Made by a program: the position numbers and the translations under genes. From Cardiocondyla obscurior (taxonomy: Eukaryota; Arthropoda; Insecta; Hymenoptera; Formicidae): a stretch of 64,000 nucleotides of DNA. Positions 47,201 through 59,600 of the stretch are shown here, one piece after another (the first letter of the stretch is position 1; the number at the start of each line of letters is the position of its first letter). The DNA is taken from assembly GCF_019399895.1 (NCBI RefSeq), contig NC_091868.1:1598499-1662498 (forward strand). Direction: 5' to 3'. The notes under the pieces are model-generated. The model was not told the DNA's origin, ran no database searches, and saw only the letters and a list, made by a program, of their open reading frames with translations.

Positions 47201-50200
47201 GCTGTGAACGGCTGGCCGGCCACCGTGCCGTTTCGCTGATATTTTATTGTCTCTTTATTTTGCCCTCCCTCGATCCGTGAGCTTGTTACCGTCGCGAGTA
47301 ACGAAGGTGCGTTATAGTTTTTAAATGCCCATCTTTAATTACTTGAAAATAGAACGGAATATATATTTTTGATAATTACAAAGATCGAAAGATTTTCTCC
47401 GGTTTATTGGGTTTCATAAAAACTCGAGTTTCTTTTCATCTCGATTCCAACAAAAGATAAATTAAAAATATTTTATATTTGTGACGTTTATAGAAAATCG
47501 ATTTATATCATGTTTCTAATTGTTTTCTTTAATATTCATGTAATAACGTTTGAATATAATTATTAAGGTTATAATTTTCTTTTTTTTTTTTTTTTACAGC
47601 AATCTTGCGATCGTTATAATATCTATTGTTCTTTTAATAGCATCTTATTTTTATTCTATTTTCATAGCGTACTCGTTTTAACAGATGTAGTTTGCAAGAA
47701 TAAAATTTTTGACCAGATTTTATGTCAAAGATGTAAAACTGACGACCGTAAATTGGTTATTTTCTGCAATCGCGAAAACTCCGTAATTGCATAAAAGCGG
47801 ATTCACATCCCGGATATATGGAAACGGCAATGCGCAAATATATTTCGCAAATTTAGATTTACGGTCCAATAATAAACTATTCGATTTTTTTTTTTTTTTT
47901 TAACTAAATATACAAAATCAATATATTCTATAAGACCGGGTCAATATTAATTAAAGAATTTTGATAACGCGAGACTTAATACTTTTTTTTTTTTTTAATA
48001 TGTTGCACATTATAATATTACATTTTGTGAAATGTGTGAAAGAATAAAAAGAGAGAAATACACGGTGCCTTAATAATGGACACCTCATTATCACATATGA
48101 ATTAATGAGAAAAATTAATTTCGACATCATAAAGATCGCGAAAAACACTTTTTTGCCAATACCTTTTATGAGACATTAATTTTATTTCGTATCATTTATG
48201 AAAATCACGTTTCAGTCTGTACCCGCGCGAAAAAATTAGGATGAGCTTTTAATTGCGTTATAACGGGATATAATTTTAATGGAACAAAGTAATTCCAATT
48301 CCCGTTATCACAACTTTCAGAATTTAATTACGTGTTATGTATCATCGAATACTCCGCGGAGTACTTCTCGGACTGTTACTTTTTCAATTCCTACTCTTCT
48401 CCACGTTCGTACATATTCGTATCGAATAAATCCGAAAAAGACCGTCTTAAATAACTATCTCATTATCTTTTTGTCGGTGTACCTTTACATTTTTATTATA
48501 CTTCAAGCTCTCGATAGTTAAACGTTTAGGGGAATCTCAAGAAGAAAAACTCAACAAAAGAAAAGAAGTGAAAGAATATAAATTAAAAAAAAAAAAAAAA
48601 AAAACTACGTACGCACATGTAATAAACGCGGGGGAAAGGGGTAATCGAAGAAGCGGGTCGCACGGGGCCCTTCGCCTTCTTCGCTGAACTTGACCGAGTT
48701 TCCTCGTTCATCGGGTAACCGGGCAAGGTATGTAAAGTGGACAGCATTCATCCTTGAACATTGAATCAGCATGTAACATGATTAGGTCATTAACGCCCTA
48801 ACCAAGTTAGCATAGTGCGAGGGACTTCGCTCGCCACGCTTACCCCGGGTCGGTGCGACCTGGTAGGTATCTACGTTCGTTCATAAAGCCGGCGTCGCGA
48901 CGCCGTGCCGTGCCGCGCGGGCGAAGACGACGACGACGACGGCGGCGGCGGCGGCCACGGAGTTCTCGTGTCGGAGGTCGAAAGTTCGGCGGATCGCGCC
49001 TTCCGTCGAATATCGAATTTTGCTGGCAATGAAAGGCGATACGGGAAATCGAGTTTCGGCCGTTTCGACGCCGTTCTTGGCTCCTTCGTCGCCTTTATCG
49101 GCGGACAATACGCACGAGAGATCCGCGACGAGAGGATCCGCAGCCTCCTTTTCCACGCGTGAAAAGCGTTTACGCGCGGACGTCGTTAACGGAGTTTGTT
49201 TATTACGTTGAGGCCTGGGAAAATGTCAGGTAACTTTGTTTCACCCGGGGGGGAAGGGAGAGGAGGGGGAGCAAAAAAAAAAGTTCTCTCTCTTTCGTTC
49301 TGGTACCACTGCGCTTACCGCATTTTCCGTCTCTCGTGGACGCGAACCGACGATCGTGAAGTTACGTCGCGATTTGTTTACGAATTCGCGGATCTACGAA
49401 AGTTCTTATTTTTATAAGGACACAAATCGCGGCTGCTTTAAAGAAGAAGACAGCAGACTGTGAAGCTACGCAAGGTGAATTATCGGGACGATTATTTTTG
49501 CAAGCCAAACGAAATTACTTGCAACTTAACGCGCCGTTATTGCGGTATCTAATCGACGTGCAATTTTGCAACTCAATATATTATTTGACTCGCCACTAAT
49601 ACGCCATCAAAATAATTTCAAGCGCAATCGACGGATAATCTAATTTGTGAAATGCGCAAAATAATTATACACTCGAAATGTAATTGTGCAATTCAGTGTT
49701 AATGAAGTTGAAATTTATCTGACGTCATTGACATAGACATTATCGCAGTTTAACGTAAAGTAATGGCTGATGCAATTTTTTAATTTAATTTAATTTTTCT
49801 ATTTCTTTTTTTTTTTTTTTTTTTTTTTTTTAAGGAAATAATTATAACCCAACGAACGACATGCGGATGGTCTCAACTTATTCGTCAATTTCGTGAAAAA
49901 TTTTAAAAGTCGCTTTTCTACTTTCGCAGGAGCCGAAGGCGCTTTCAAGAAGTTGAAGCCCGATCCCTGCGCCTCCAGTCCTCACATTGGCCACACACCT
50001 ACCACAGCTAGTTGTCCAACACCCGCCCGACGGCGGCACAGGACCACCTTCACTCAGGTTGGTAAAAAAATTTGCAAAAGTTCTCTTACTATTCTTACGA
50101 CGCATCGACTTCGCCTACATCTTTCGCCCTAACGGTACGCGTTTCGGAAACATTTTAGAAACGCCGTGCGTCTCTTTAGTAAACGCCGGGCTCTTTGGTC

Positions 50201-53200
50201 GATAACGGCGTTTTGATTACCTCCAATCTTTCGTACCGCGTACAAATTTCCTGTCGGATAGCTCAAATCGGCCTTTACCACGGTTTTCCAATTGTTTCGC
50301 AGGAGCAGCTGGCAGAATTGGAATCGGCGTTTGCAAAATCCCATTACCCGGACATATACTGCAGGGAGGAATTGGCGAGGACTACCAAATTGAACGAGGC
50401 CAGAATTCAGGTGAGTGCGTCGCTTCTCGCCGCCGTGAGAAAAAAAAAAAAAAAAACAAACCGTTTTCTCTTTCGTTCGTAGTTTCCGAAAAATCATTTT
50501 TATGCCGTTCAACTCGATGAACGATACCGCTCTCGTATTTTTCGAAAAGGGGGAGGGAAGGAAGAATCTAAATATCGTTGGTTTTCGATACTCAAAATAG
50601 ATTAAATTAATAAGCGAACCACGGTAGATTTTGATACATTACGATTAAAATATTAAATAATTGAATGTCACAGTTATCATGTAACATTCGTGTCGAAGGT
50701 GGATTTTTAAACTTCGCTGCGACACACTCGCCAAAGTTTTGTCGCGGACAAAAAAAAAATTTAGACACACTACTTATCTCCCGCCTATCTTTTTGACTGT
50801 GACTCACTGCGTAATTGAATCAAAGACGCATGTGGGGCGACGAAATAAAATTACGAGCGCAAATGTCGGTCCAAGACACCCTATATTCTTTGAGGGTCGC
50901 GGAATCGATCAGAAGGGACGGTGAGGTTTTTCAACACACTCCCCCGACGTACGCCGAAGAATCTAAACTGAGTGAATATAATTTGGGCAGCGTTCCCGAT
51001 TTCGATCGAAGCGGGAGATACATTATTAATACGGTATATACATTTTTACACGAAGAGAAAATCGTCGCGCATTACGAGGAATTATGCCGTTCAAATTTTT
51101 AATTTCTTCGACATGGAAAACGCGAATGCTACGACAGTAGTGCGGTTTGTGATGACATTAAGGGTGGAGGATTTGGTAATGAGGTAGAAAGGGGTCGTCG
51201 GGAAGGTGGTGGAATGGACAGGATGTGGAGTGAAGAGGCGAAAGGGCGAAAGAGAAAGATAGGGAGAGAGATAGAGAGAGCGGAACGATGCCGGGGACCA
51301 GTTTCGCGTACACGCCGGGGCCCCGAATTCCGAGTGGTACATATTAAAACAGTCGCCGGTGCGTTGCGCTCTTTTGATATATAATGCAGCGGGGTGTTGT
51401 TTGAGTTAAAAGCCCGGGAACCGCCGCGACTTAACCCTGTTAAACTGCGATGCCAAGTAAAACGCGGTTTGCGCTCGTCGCTCGCTGGTTATAACCGATG
51501 CACAAAGTGTCCGCCGCCGAGGGCCGTGCAGCCCGCGAGGAGCCGCGTCGGCTGGTCCTGTGCTCGTTTCGACCTCAAACGCGAGAAAGAGAACGAGAGC
51601 GAGGGAGAGAAGGGGAGGGTGGATTTCGCAGTTTTAAATGTCATTTCCAGTAGCTGGTTTTCCGGCGCGCGGCTGCCCTAGAATCGGCCAATTATCTGTA
51701 ACCTGCAAAGCGCGCGCCGTAATTAACGCTCGCGTCATCGCGGATTTGCGCGCGTTTCGACTACTTTCGACCAGCGACAGTTTTACCTCAAGCGGTGAAT
51801 TCTCTTTCTCTCTCTCTATCTGTTTCCTCTCCCTCGATTCTGCTAGTTTCTTACTCCTCGATAAATTAACGATCGTTCGTTTTTAAAACGCCCATCTATT
51901 CCGCGGGCTATAAATATCTAATATAAATTTTTGTTTAATTGCATAAGGAATAACTGCGTTTTGTTAATGATTACGTCGATAAATGTCGGCGCATTAAATA
52001 TCGAAAAAGGTACTTAAAATGGATTGCGAACCGGTTGATTACTCTGGGTATAACGCTAGAGCAAAATTAGTTCCTCGGTCTTAATTAGCCCTGCGCGACC
52101 GCGGGGTTAAAAATCTCCCAAAATAGCGATCGGTTATTGCAAAATGGCGTTCGATTGTAATCCAATTCGGACACATCAATTTCGATACGAGGTAATATCG
52201 ATGAACCGCAATACACAGTACCTGATACTGTATCCGCGCAAAATTCGGAGAGGCCGCGTCCCTTCTATATACCATTTCGTACTCGGACGCGAAGGGCGAA
52301 TGAAAATTTCGCCGTCCCCTGGAGGAATCGAAGGGCCGGTTTAGGGTTTAGGAAGGTATCTATCGCACGGCAGGGGTTCTCAACGAGGGAAAAAGACCGG
52401 ACGCCCGTGGAAGAAAAGGGGGGCCCTTGTCTCCCTCGCTCTTTCCGGGTGTGTTCTTTCCAGAATCATCCTTCCTCCCCCCCGCGTCCCGCCCACCTAC
52501 CCTCCCACCTACCCTCCCACCCACTCCCCCCGCCCTCCTACTCCCCGCGTCCCGGCGCCATTTCGCCCTCGTCGTCGCTCTCGTCTCGTAGTGGAAGGAA
52601 TAGCAAGCCCGGCAAGCCTGAGACGTTTCAGATCTATCTAGGGTGGAGAAAATTCAATTTAAAATGGCGGCTCAGATATAATGGCAGCCTCCGGTACAGC
52701 GTCACCCAACCCCCTGCGCGCCCAACTCATCTCAACTTTGCCACCCTCGTTCGCCGTCTATTTCTCTCTCGTCCTCGCCTCCACGGCCCGTGTCGCTATC
52801 TTTGAGGAAACAGAATGCCGTGACTAGCGCGGTAGCTTTTAAAGGGACGACTCTCTCTCCTACATCCAGCGATGTCGCTCGATTGGCGGTGTTCGCGAAA
52901 AAAAAAAAAAAAGAAAGAAAAAAATACATTGATCCCGCACCCCAGACACGCGTAACTTTCTTCCGCGAGATCCGTGCAACGTAAATCATGCGCTAAACGT
53001 GAACGGGATGAAGATATAAAAATTGTGAACAGTTCTTTTCGAGTTACTAATTAATTGCAGTGTTATTTAAATTATTTCTGAAATTGTGACATGCGCCTTT
53101 AAACGGTCGCGCCATTCCGAGCAATTATTTTTAGACAAGAATAAATATTCCTTTCGAGAACTCGCGTTTAAGTTTCTATGCAGATCGGTCCCTAACGGTA

Positions 53201-53566
53201 ACACAAATTCGCCTCGCGATTTGCAATTTCTCTAAACGCGCAAATACGTATTAGTGCGCGTTGAATGAGCGTTTTCCAGGCGAAACATGGTACACCTTGC
53301 GCGGGATCGTTTCCGTCCATTTATGTCATTTCGAGTGAGGTTTGCAGGAAACTTGGTAGGAAGATGTAATGTGCTGCTTCGTATACACAGGCATGCAAAT
53401 AAATTTAATGGGAGGGTAAAGCAAAACTCGGTCGGAACGAATGTTTTCCACGATTGCTTAACAACTACAAATGAAAATGAAATAATTATAACTCCATTTA
53501 ATTATTTGGAATTAAAAAAAAAAAATTTTCCTAAGCAGATAGAACCTCACTCTTCCGGTTTCCTTT

Positions 53567-53615
<49 letters not shown>

Positions 53616-56600
53616 TCTCTTTAGCGGATTTATTTTAATAAATTTTTTAATTAAAGTGCTTAACGGGAGAATAGGAAAATTATTAACTGTCACGATGTGT
53701 TCCATTGTGAGGGACGTCGTTTGTAATTCACGCGAAGGGATCGCGCAAAGTATTTGTGACGGTAACGATAATAATAGTAAAAAATCGGGTAACACCCAAT
53801 GGTAAGAGAATAATTCTCGAATCACCGCACAAGAAATCCCATTACGCCGAGGAAAAAGAAAGGAGAGGCTCCGAGCTCCGCGATATTGAGTTAGCCGAGT
53901 TTTCATTCGACCTTTTTACTTCGATTCGACTTCCGATCGAAGCCTACCTGCCGGTCGTTTTACAAGAAATCGGCTTCCTATTCGACAGGAAACAAGGAAT
54001 TTTCTGGGAGTAGTAAAAATAGCCTACGAGTACACCGTACTCTTCAATTTTACTTACGACGCAGCTCCATGATTCAATACGAATTATTAAATACTTTGAG
54101 GTATCACGCTTTTAACTCTTTTTTTTAATTAATTAAAACTTTCAAGACTTGCATCTTAATTTCACAAGAAAAAAAAGAAAGAAAGAAAAGGAAAAAAATG
54201 CGGTCTAAATTAATCCCTTTGTCAATTTCGAATTGCGCAACCACAAACGTTGTCGTGCGTGGTAACTGGCTCATAGTTTTCGAAGTAAATGCGCAAGTAG
54301 TATAACCTTATATTACACAAACATTACCCTCCTCTCATCTTTTTCAACGAAAAAGCCATTACTGGGAATGTATCCATTTTCCTGGGTTTAGTATGTGGGT
54401 TAGCTATCAGAGTGCAGTATTCTCTCAGGCATACGGGAGGATAGTTTTCTCGGTCGCGGTCCTCAAAGTAGCAGACATTTTGAGCCGCGCATCCCCGTGG
54501 GACAGCCGTCTCGCTCCTCCTCGCCCTCTTTCACCCTATCCGGTCTATCTTTCTCTATGAGCGAACACGGCGGGAGGAGAAGAGAGCGCGGTTATTGAAT
54601 TACGAACTCTTAGCTTTCCAGTTCTTGCAGAGTGCGCGCCTTAAGGGACGCGGGCGCGCTCGCTCGCTCGCTCGCGCGCGCAAGTATGTTCGCGAAAAGC
54701 TCTTCTAGGGAAGAAGCAAATAAAAGGAATCGCCCTTTTACCGGATCTCTTCGTGCAACCTGTTCTACCCGGCCCGTAAATGCGTAAGGTACGAACGGGG
54801 CGCGCCGTTTGGGAAAGTGAACGGCATCGTTGAAACTTTCGAAAGAGAGAGCACGTATCGAGTCGAAAAATTCTGATATTAATTTAACCAGCGTAAAAAA
54901 AAAAAAAGAAAAAAAAAATACCAAATATATAAGTTAAAAAGGCTGAAATAAATAAGAATAGGTCCATTTCGAGAACAATTATCCGCGACACACACGCGTG
55001 ATACATATAATAATTGAAAATTCCAGGCTCTCTATTAGTTTCTGTCAATTCTCAAGCGCTACGCGCGTATATACATATTTATATGACTATTCGCAACGAT
55101 ATTTTCGATAGCGAAGATTCGCTTCGCTTTAGATTTTAGGGGAACGCGCGGTATCGGGCCAAACGAAGTGTAGACAATGTCGTTTGCATATGCATAGCAA
55201 AAATGCAAGCACGTATACGAAAAAAAACTTCCTGGAGAGAATTTACGTACGGGAATAAATACAGTTCTTGGCCGCGAATTTTCAGAAAAGCTGCGAAAAT
55301 ATTAATAATCTATCAAATCGAACTGTTCGCGTGTACCCAATGGGCACGAAAATTAGATACTTCGTTAGTTTAGCAAGAATTAATATTTAAAAAAAAAAAA
55401 AAAAGAAATTGCACGATTCACAAGTTTACGAGAAATATATTTATTCAACGATCTTTCATAAATACCTGGTAAAATTATGCCGTGCTGTATTTACGTAATT
55501 TTTTTTTTATCTTTTTATCTCGTGTGGAACATTATAGGTACTCGGGGCTCTTAAAAATCCATCACATATGTTATTCGGTATCGATACTATATTTTCTATG
55601 CGCATGCATATTTAGAGCCGGCAGCCTCGGCTGATACACGCCGGACGCGGGTAATGCCAGATTTATTCGAAAGCCGAGCGTGTTTTATGCAATTGCAAAT
55701 CGTCCCGCGGCGTGAATTCCAATGCGGATTGAGATTGATTATGTGACTTCCCTGCACGTACCGCCATTTCCATACATGTGAGTTAGAACGATGCACGCTC
55801 GTCATGCGAAAATGTTAATCAAGCCCTTTGTTAAGAGCCTTCAAACGTTCCCGGCCACCTTCGAAACCCGCACGTTTTCGTCCCACCCCTTCGCGTTTCG
55901 CTCCGCCGCGGACCGACGCGAATATTTCTTTCGCTTTACTTGCAAATTTATGTAACGCCGTTAAAAAGAAGTATCAAACTCGGTAATGCCTATAATTCCG
56001 CTGTAATCCACAGCCACCGAGCTCCCAGCGATCCCTCTTCGGCGTGGATCTTGAATTCAACTTCAGAATTAATATTCCGATTATCATTCGCGTTTCGATA
56101 ATCGTCCCGATTCTCTATAATATTTCATATCCGAATTGGGTTCTCTCTGTCTCTCTCGGCTAAGTAATTCCGGATTCCAGCCAATTTCGCGGCAAGAACT
56201 TAATCTAAATAAGACTCCATTTACCCCGGCGCGGCGCGAGTGTAGGCATTTCCACTGTAAAACTTTTACGCGTCGCAATCTTCTAAGATTATCGCGCGAA
56301 AATGTATTTGTTTATTGCATCGTGCTTCTATGCTACATCTGACCGGTAATATTAACGCGGTATAAAATCGTCTCGTTAAAAAAAAAATTTCTTATATTAA
56401 AAAAAAAAAAAAAAAGAAGCAACTGAAAACTTGTAGATTTATCCTCGATTTAAATAACCAGGTTGTGAATCGCGTATATTTCTCGAGATAACAATTTAAT
56501 ATCGAAACCAATCCGCTGATCCCGCGACTTACGACTGCACTCGGCTCGGTAGCGACAAGACAATCTAAATAAAATTCAATTGTACCTGCGTGAAATTGCT

Positions 56601-59600
56601 TGCTTAATTTGTTCGGCTCTCAATATCATACTTGTACACATTTATTCGTCTAGATAAATTTAATAGAATAATTAGTTTTCTTTTTCTTTCCTATTTTTTT
56701 TTGTTTCACAGCGGTGCGTCGTGTTAAAATATAAATCGCGTAAAGTACTTTGCTAGCATATTAGATGTGTTATTATTTTTTGTGTGTTGAAACTTGCAGA
56801 TTAACGTGCGTGTAAAGATTGATCGTGACGTCAAGAGATATGGTAACGCTTTGTAATATATGCGATCATTAACGGAAATAATCCCATCGTTGATGGACCA
56901 TTAATTTCTAGTGTAGGCGTCGATCTCTTCGGCGTGGGTGACGCGAAATAGATCTTGACGTAGGTGACGACCTTTATCTTGCGCCGTCTGACGTTGCGCT
57001 AATTAATAAATTAGCATAAAGATTACTCTATAATTAACTGAGATAAGTAACTAAAATGATTATAAAATCTCTTTTTACGTTAGGCGTTAAAATAAAGATC
57101 TCACCAATTAATGCACAACCTTCTTGAAACAATCAAAAGTATTGTTTCTTTTTTTTTTGCGACGTCCGTTCTCAACGATTAAAAATATTCAACGAAATAA
57201 GAAGCGCGATGTTGAGCTATTCCAGACGAAGTTAATAATTAAGTAATAAAAAATTAGTTTTAAAATATATAAAAAAATAAGCGAAGCTGTTAAATTCGAG
57301 GAATAATGAACGAAAGATGCGCTTGTATGCGTTCTCATAATAAAAATTCCTTTTTTTTTTTTTTCTTATAGATACGCGGGATATTTTTTTCTTCTCGTAC
57401 CCGGTTTTTGATATGAGAATATCGTTGCGGATATTTCACGAGGTACTCTTCGGAAGCGCCATGCTTCCACACAAAGAGTGATAGAGCCGAGAAGAGGGTG
57501 AAAGATTCAGAGAGAGAAAGAGACGGAAAGAGCACGTGTATGAGAGAAAGAGACAGAAACAGAGAGAGTTTGAGAGAGAACGGACTCGTTCGAGCCACCC
57601 TGGTTCGTGTCACCCACTTCTGCGATGAGAGAGGGTGTACAGTAGAAATGTCGATAAAACGTGTCGGCCAATGAGCGAGCCCGATGTGACGTCACCGCGG
57701 CGGCATCGGCCAATCGGGTGGCGCCGGTGACGTCACCGGTGAGGGTGGAAACAACCCAACCCCGATCCGGGACGAGAAGCCGCAGGCTTTTCTCTTTCTG
57801 GCGGGGGTGCGCTGGAAAGAGGGGTCGGTCGGCAGGGCGGGGCGCGAGAGTGGAGTGGAGATTGTCGAGGGTTACAGAAGAGACGGGTGGAGGGAATGAG
57901 AGAGAGGAGAACAGATAAGGGGAGTGAGGGTACGGAAACGCGCGCCGGTGTGGATGCCGGGGTGAGTCGCCGGTGGCGGCTCAGGCAAGCCCCAATATGG
58001 GTTTACTAATCCCGCGAAACAATGGAAATTGCCCGATGCAAAATGGCGATAGGTAAACCGCCCTGGGTTGCCGGATGAAACCGTCGAGCCCGAGAAGAGA
58101 GGGTAAACTTAGGATCCCGTTTGAGTAAAGAATTAAAAAAAAAAAAAAAAAAGAGGGTATTTTTCGCCCAAGAGGGCCGTGTCCCTTCTTTCATCGACGA
58201 GAACCATTAACTCGATGCTCCCGAGTACCTCACGCGTCTATACTGTACGCTATTTTATTAAATTTTTAGTCGCCATTTTGCTTCAAATTTAAAACAATTG
58301 CTCCTACAAACATCTCCCTGTGTACAAAAAATTTTTTGACGCGCGCTTCGCGCGCGAGCGTACGGTGAAATCCTATTTCTCCAGATAACTAATATACTTA
58401 ATTAATTAAAATAGTGATTAACCTATCTAAAGTCTCGTCCAGAAATTGAAGCAAAGCTGACGCGAACTTCGCCCGCGATATTAAACGCGCAAACAACATT
58501 GCGCATCACGCAGTGATCGGAATAATTATATACTAATTAAATTGCATCGCGATCGTTTGTTTACGTCATTTCGTCTCTCTCCGTAGGTTTGGTTCCAAAA
58601 TAGAAGAGCGAAATACCGGAAGCAGGAGAAGCAGCTGCAGAAAGCTCTGACACCAATTCCCGCCTGCCAAGGTGCCATGATGAGGAATATCTATCCTGGT
58701 GCTAGCAGAGGTTATCAACCCTACCCCCATCCTCACAACAGCATAAATGGCATAAATCGTTATCCCCAGGTGAGGCTCCCTTACGACGCGCAGGACGCTT
58801 CCGAAATTTCATTATTATCGATACCCACCGCTTTGCACGCTCACTAATATACTCAGCGCGAAGACGCGTATCTTCGATAATGGCAAATAAATAAGATAAA
58901 CAATTATAATTGCCGCTCTAAAGATGTGAATATTATTTCCTCGCGCTCCGCTTTCGCGCTAACGCGTGATTATAATTATTACTATTATTATTTCGCGCCG
59001 TTACGTGTCGTTATTACTTTCTCGAGTACGCGCGATAGCCGCGATAAGCCGACGGTGGTCCTCGTGAATAGCGATCGCGCCAAAGCGGCGCAGACACGGA
59101 GCCCGGAAATTAAAAGATTTCGGCGCAATCGTAGATTCGGTTGTCGTTTCGAAGGTCCCGCGTATCGGGAATGAATTCGATGCGTTTCTCGTTAATGATT
59201 TTAACCGAGGTATTAAATTGGAGTGCACCTGAGCGTACGTCCGGCGCATCGCTATCGGTCGATATAGCTAAATTGCATTTCGGCTGATTAGTTGGGTCGG
59301 CCGGATTACCGAATGCCTACCGCTTTAATTGAGCCGATAATTCGCAAGCGTATTTCGGTTTCCCCCCTTTGAAAAAAAAAAAAAAAAAAAAATTAAAGAA
59401 GAGATTTATATCCGTCATTTTTTAGGTTCAAGTCTTGACCCATAAACATCTGAGACAGTAATCTAAAAATTTTTCCGTTTTCCTAACGGCGGGTCCGAAT
59501 ATTTGATAATGCATTAGCGGCGTTAAATATATTTGAAATAAGGAAAACCAACGTTTAATGATTATTTCATAATTGATAACTCTATAATAATTAATAATAA

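Larger units (their letters stand above)
50411..58586 (+). other. 8.2 kb intron within the homeodomain
   Basis: Bounded by ATTCAG|GTGAGT and CTCCGTAG. Contents: a 91-codon ORF of unknown status (50830-51102), C-rich repeats near 52490-52545, a TC microsatellite (53567-53615), a POU-octamer-like block (55181-55210) and a CRE/CCAAT-rich promoter-like island (57600-57970). No recognised gene is nested here. Confidence 0.6.
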
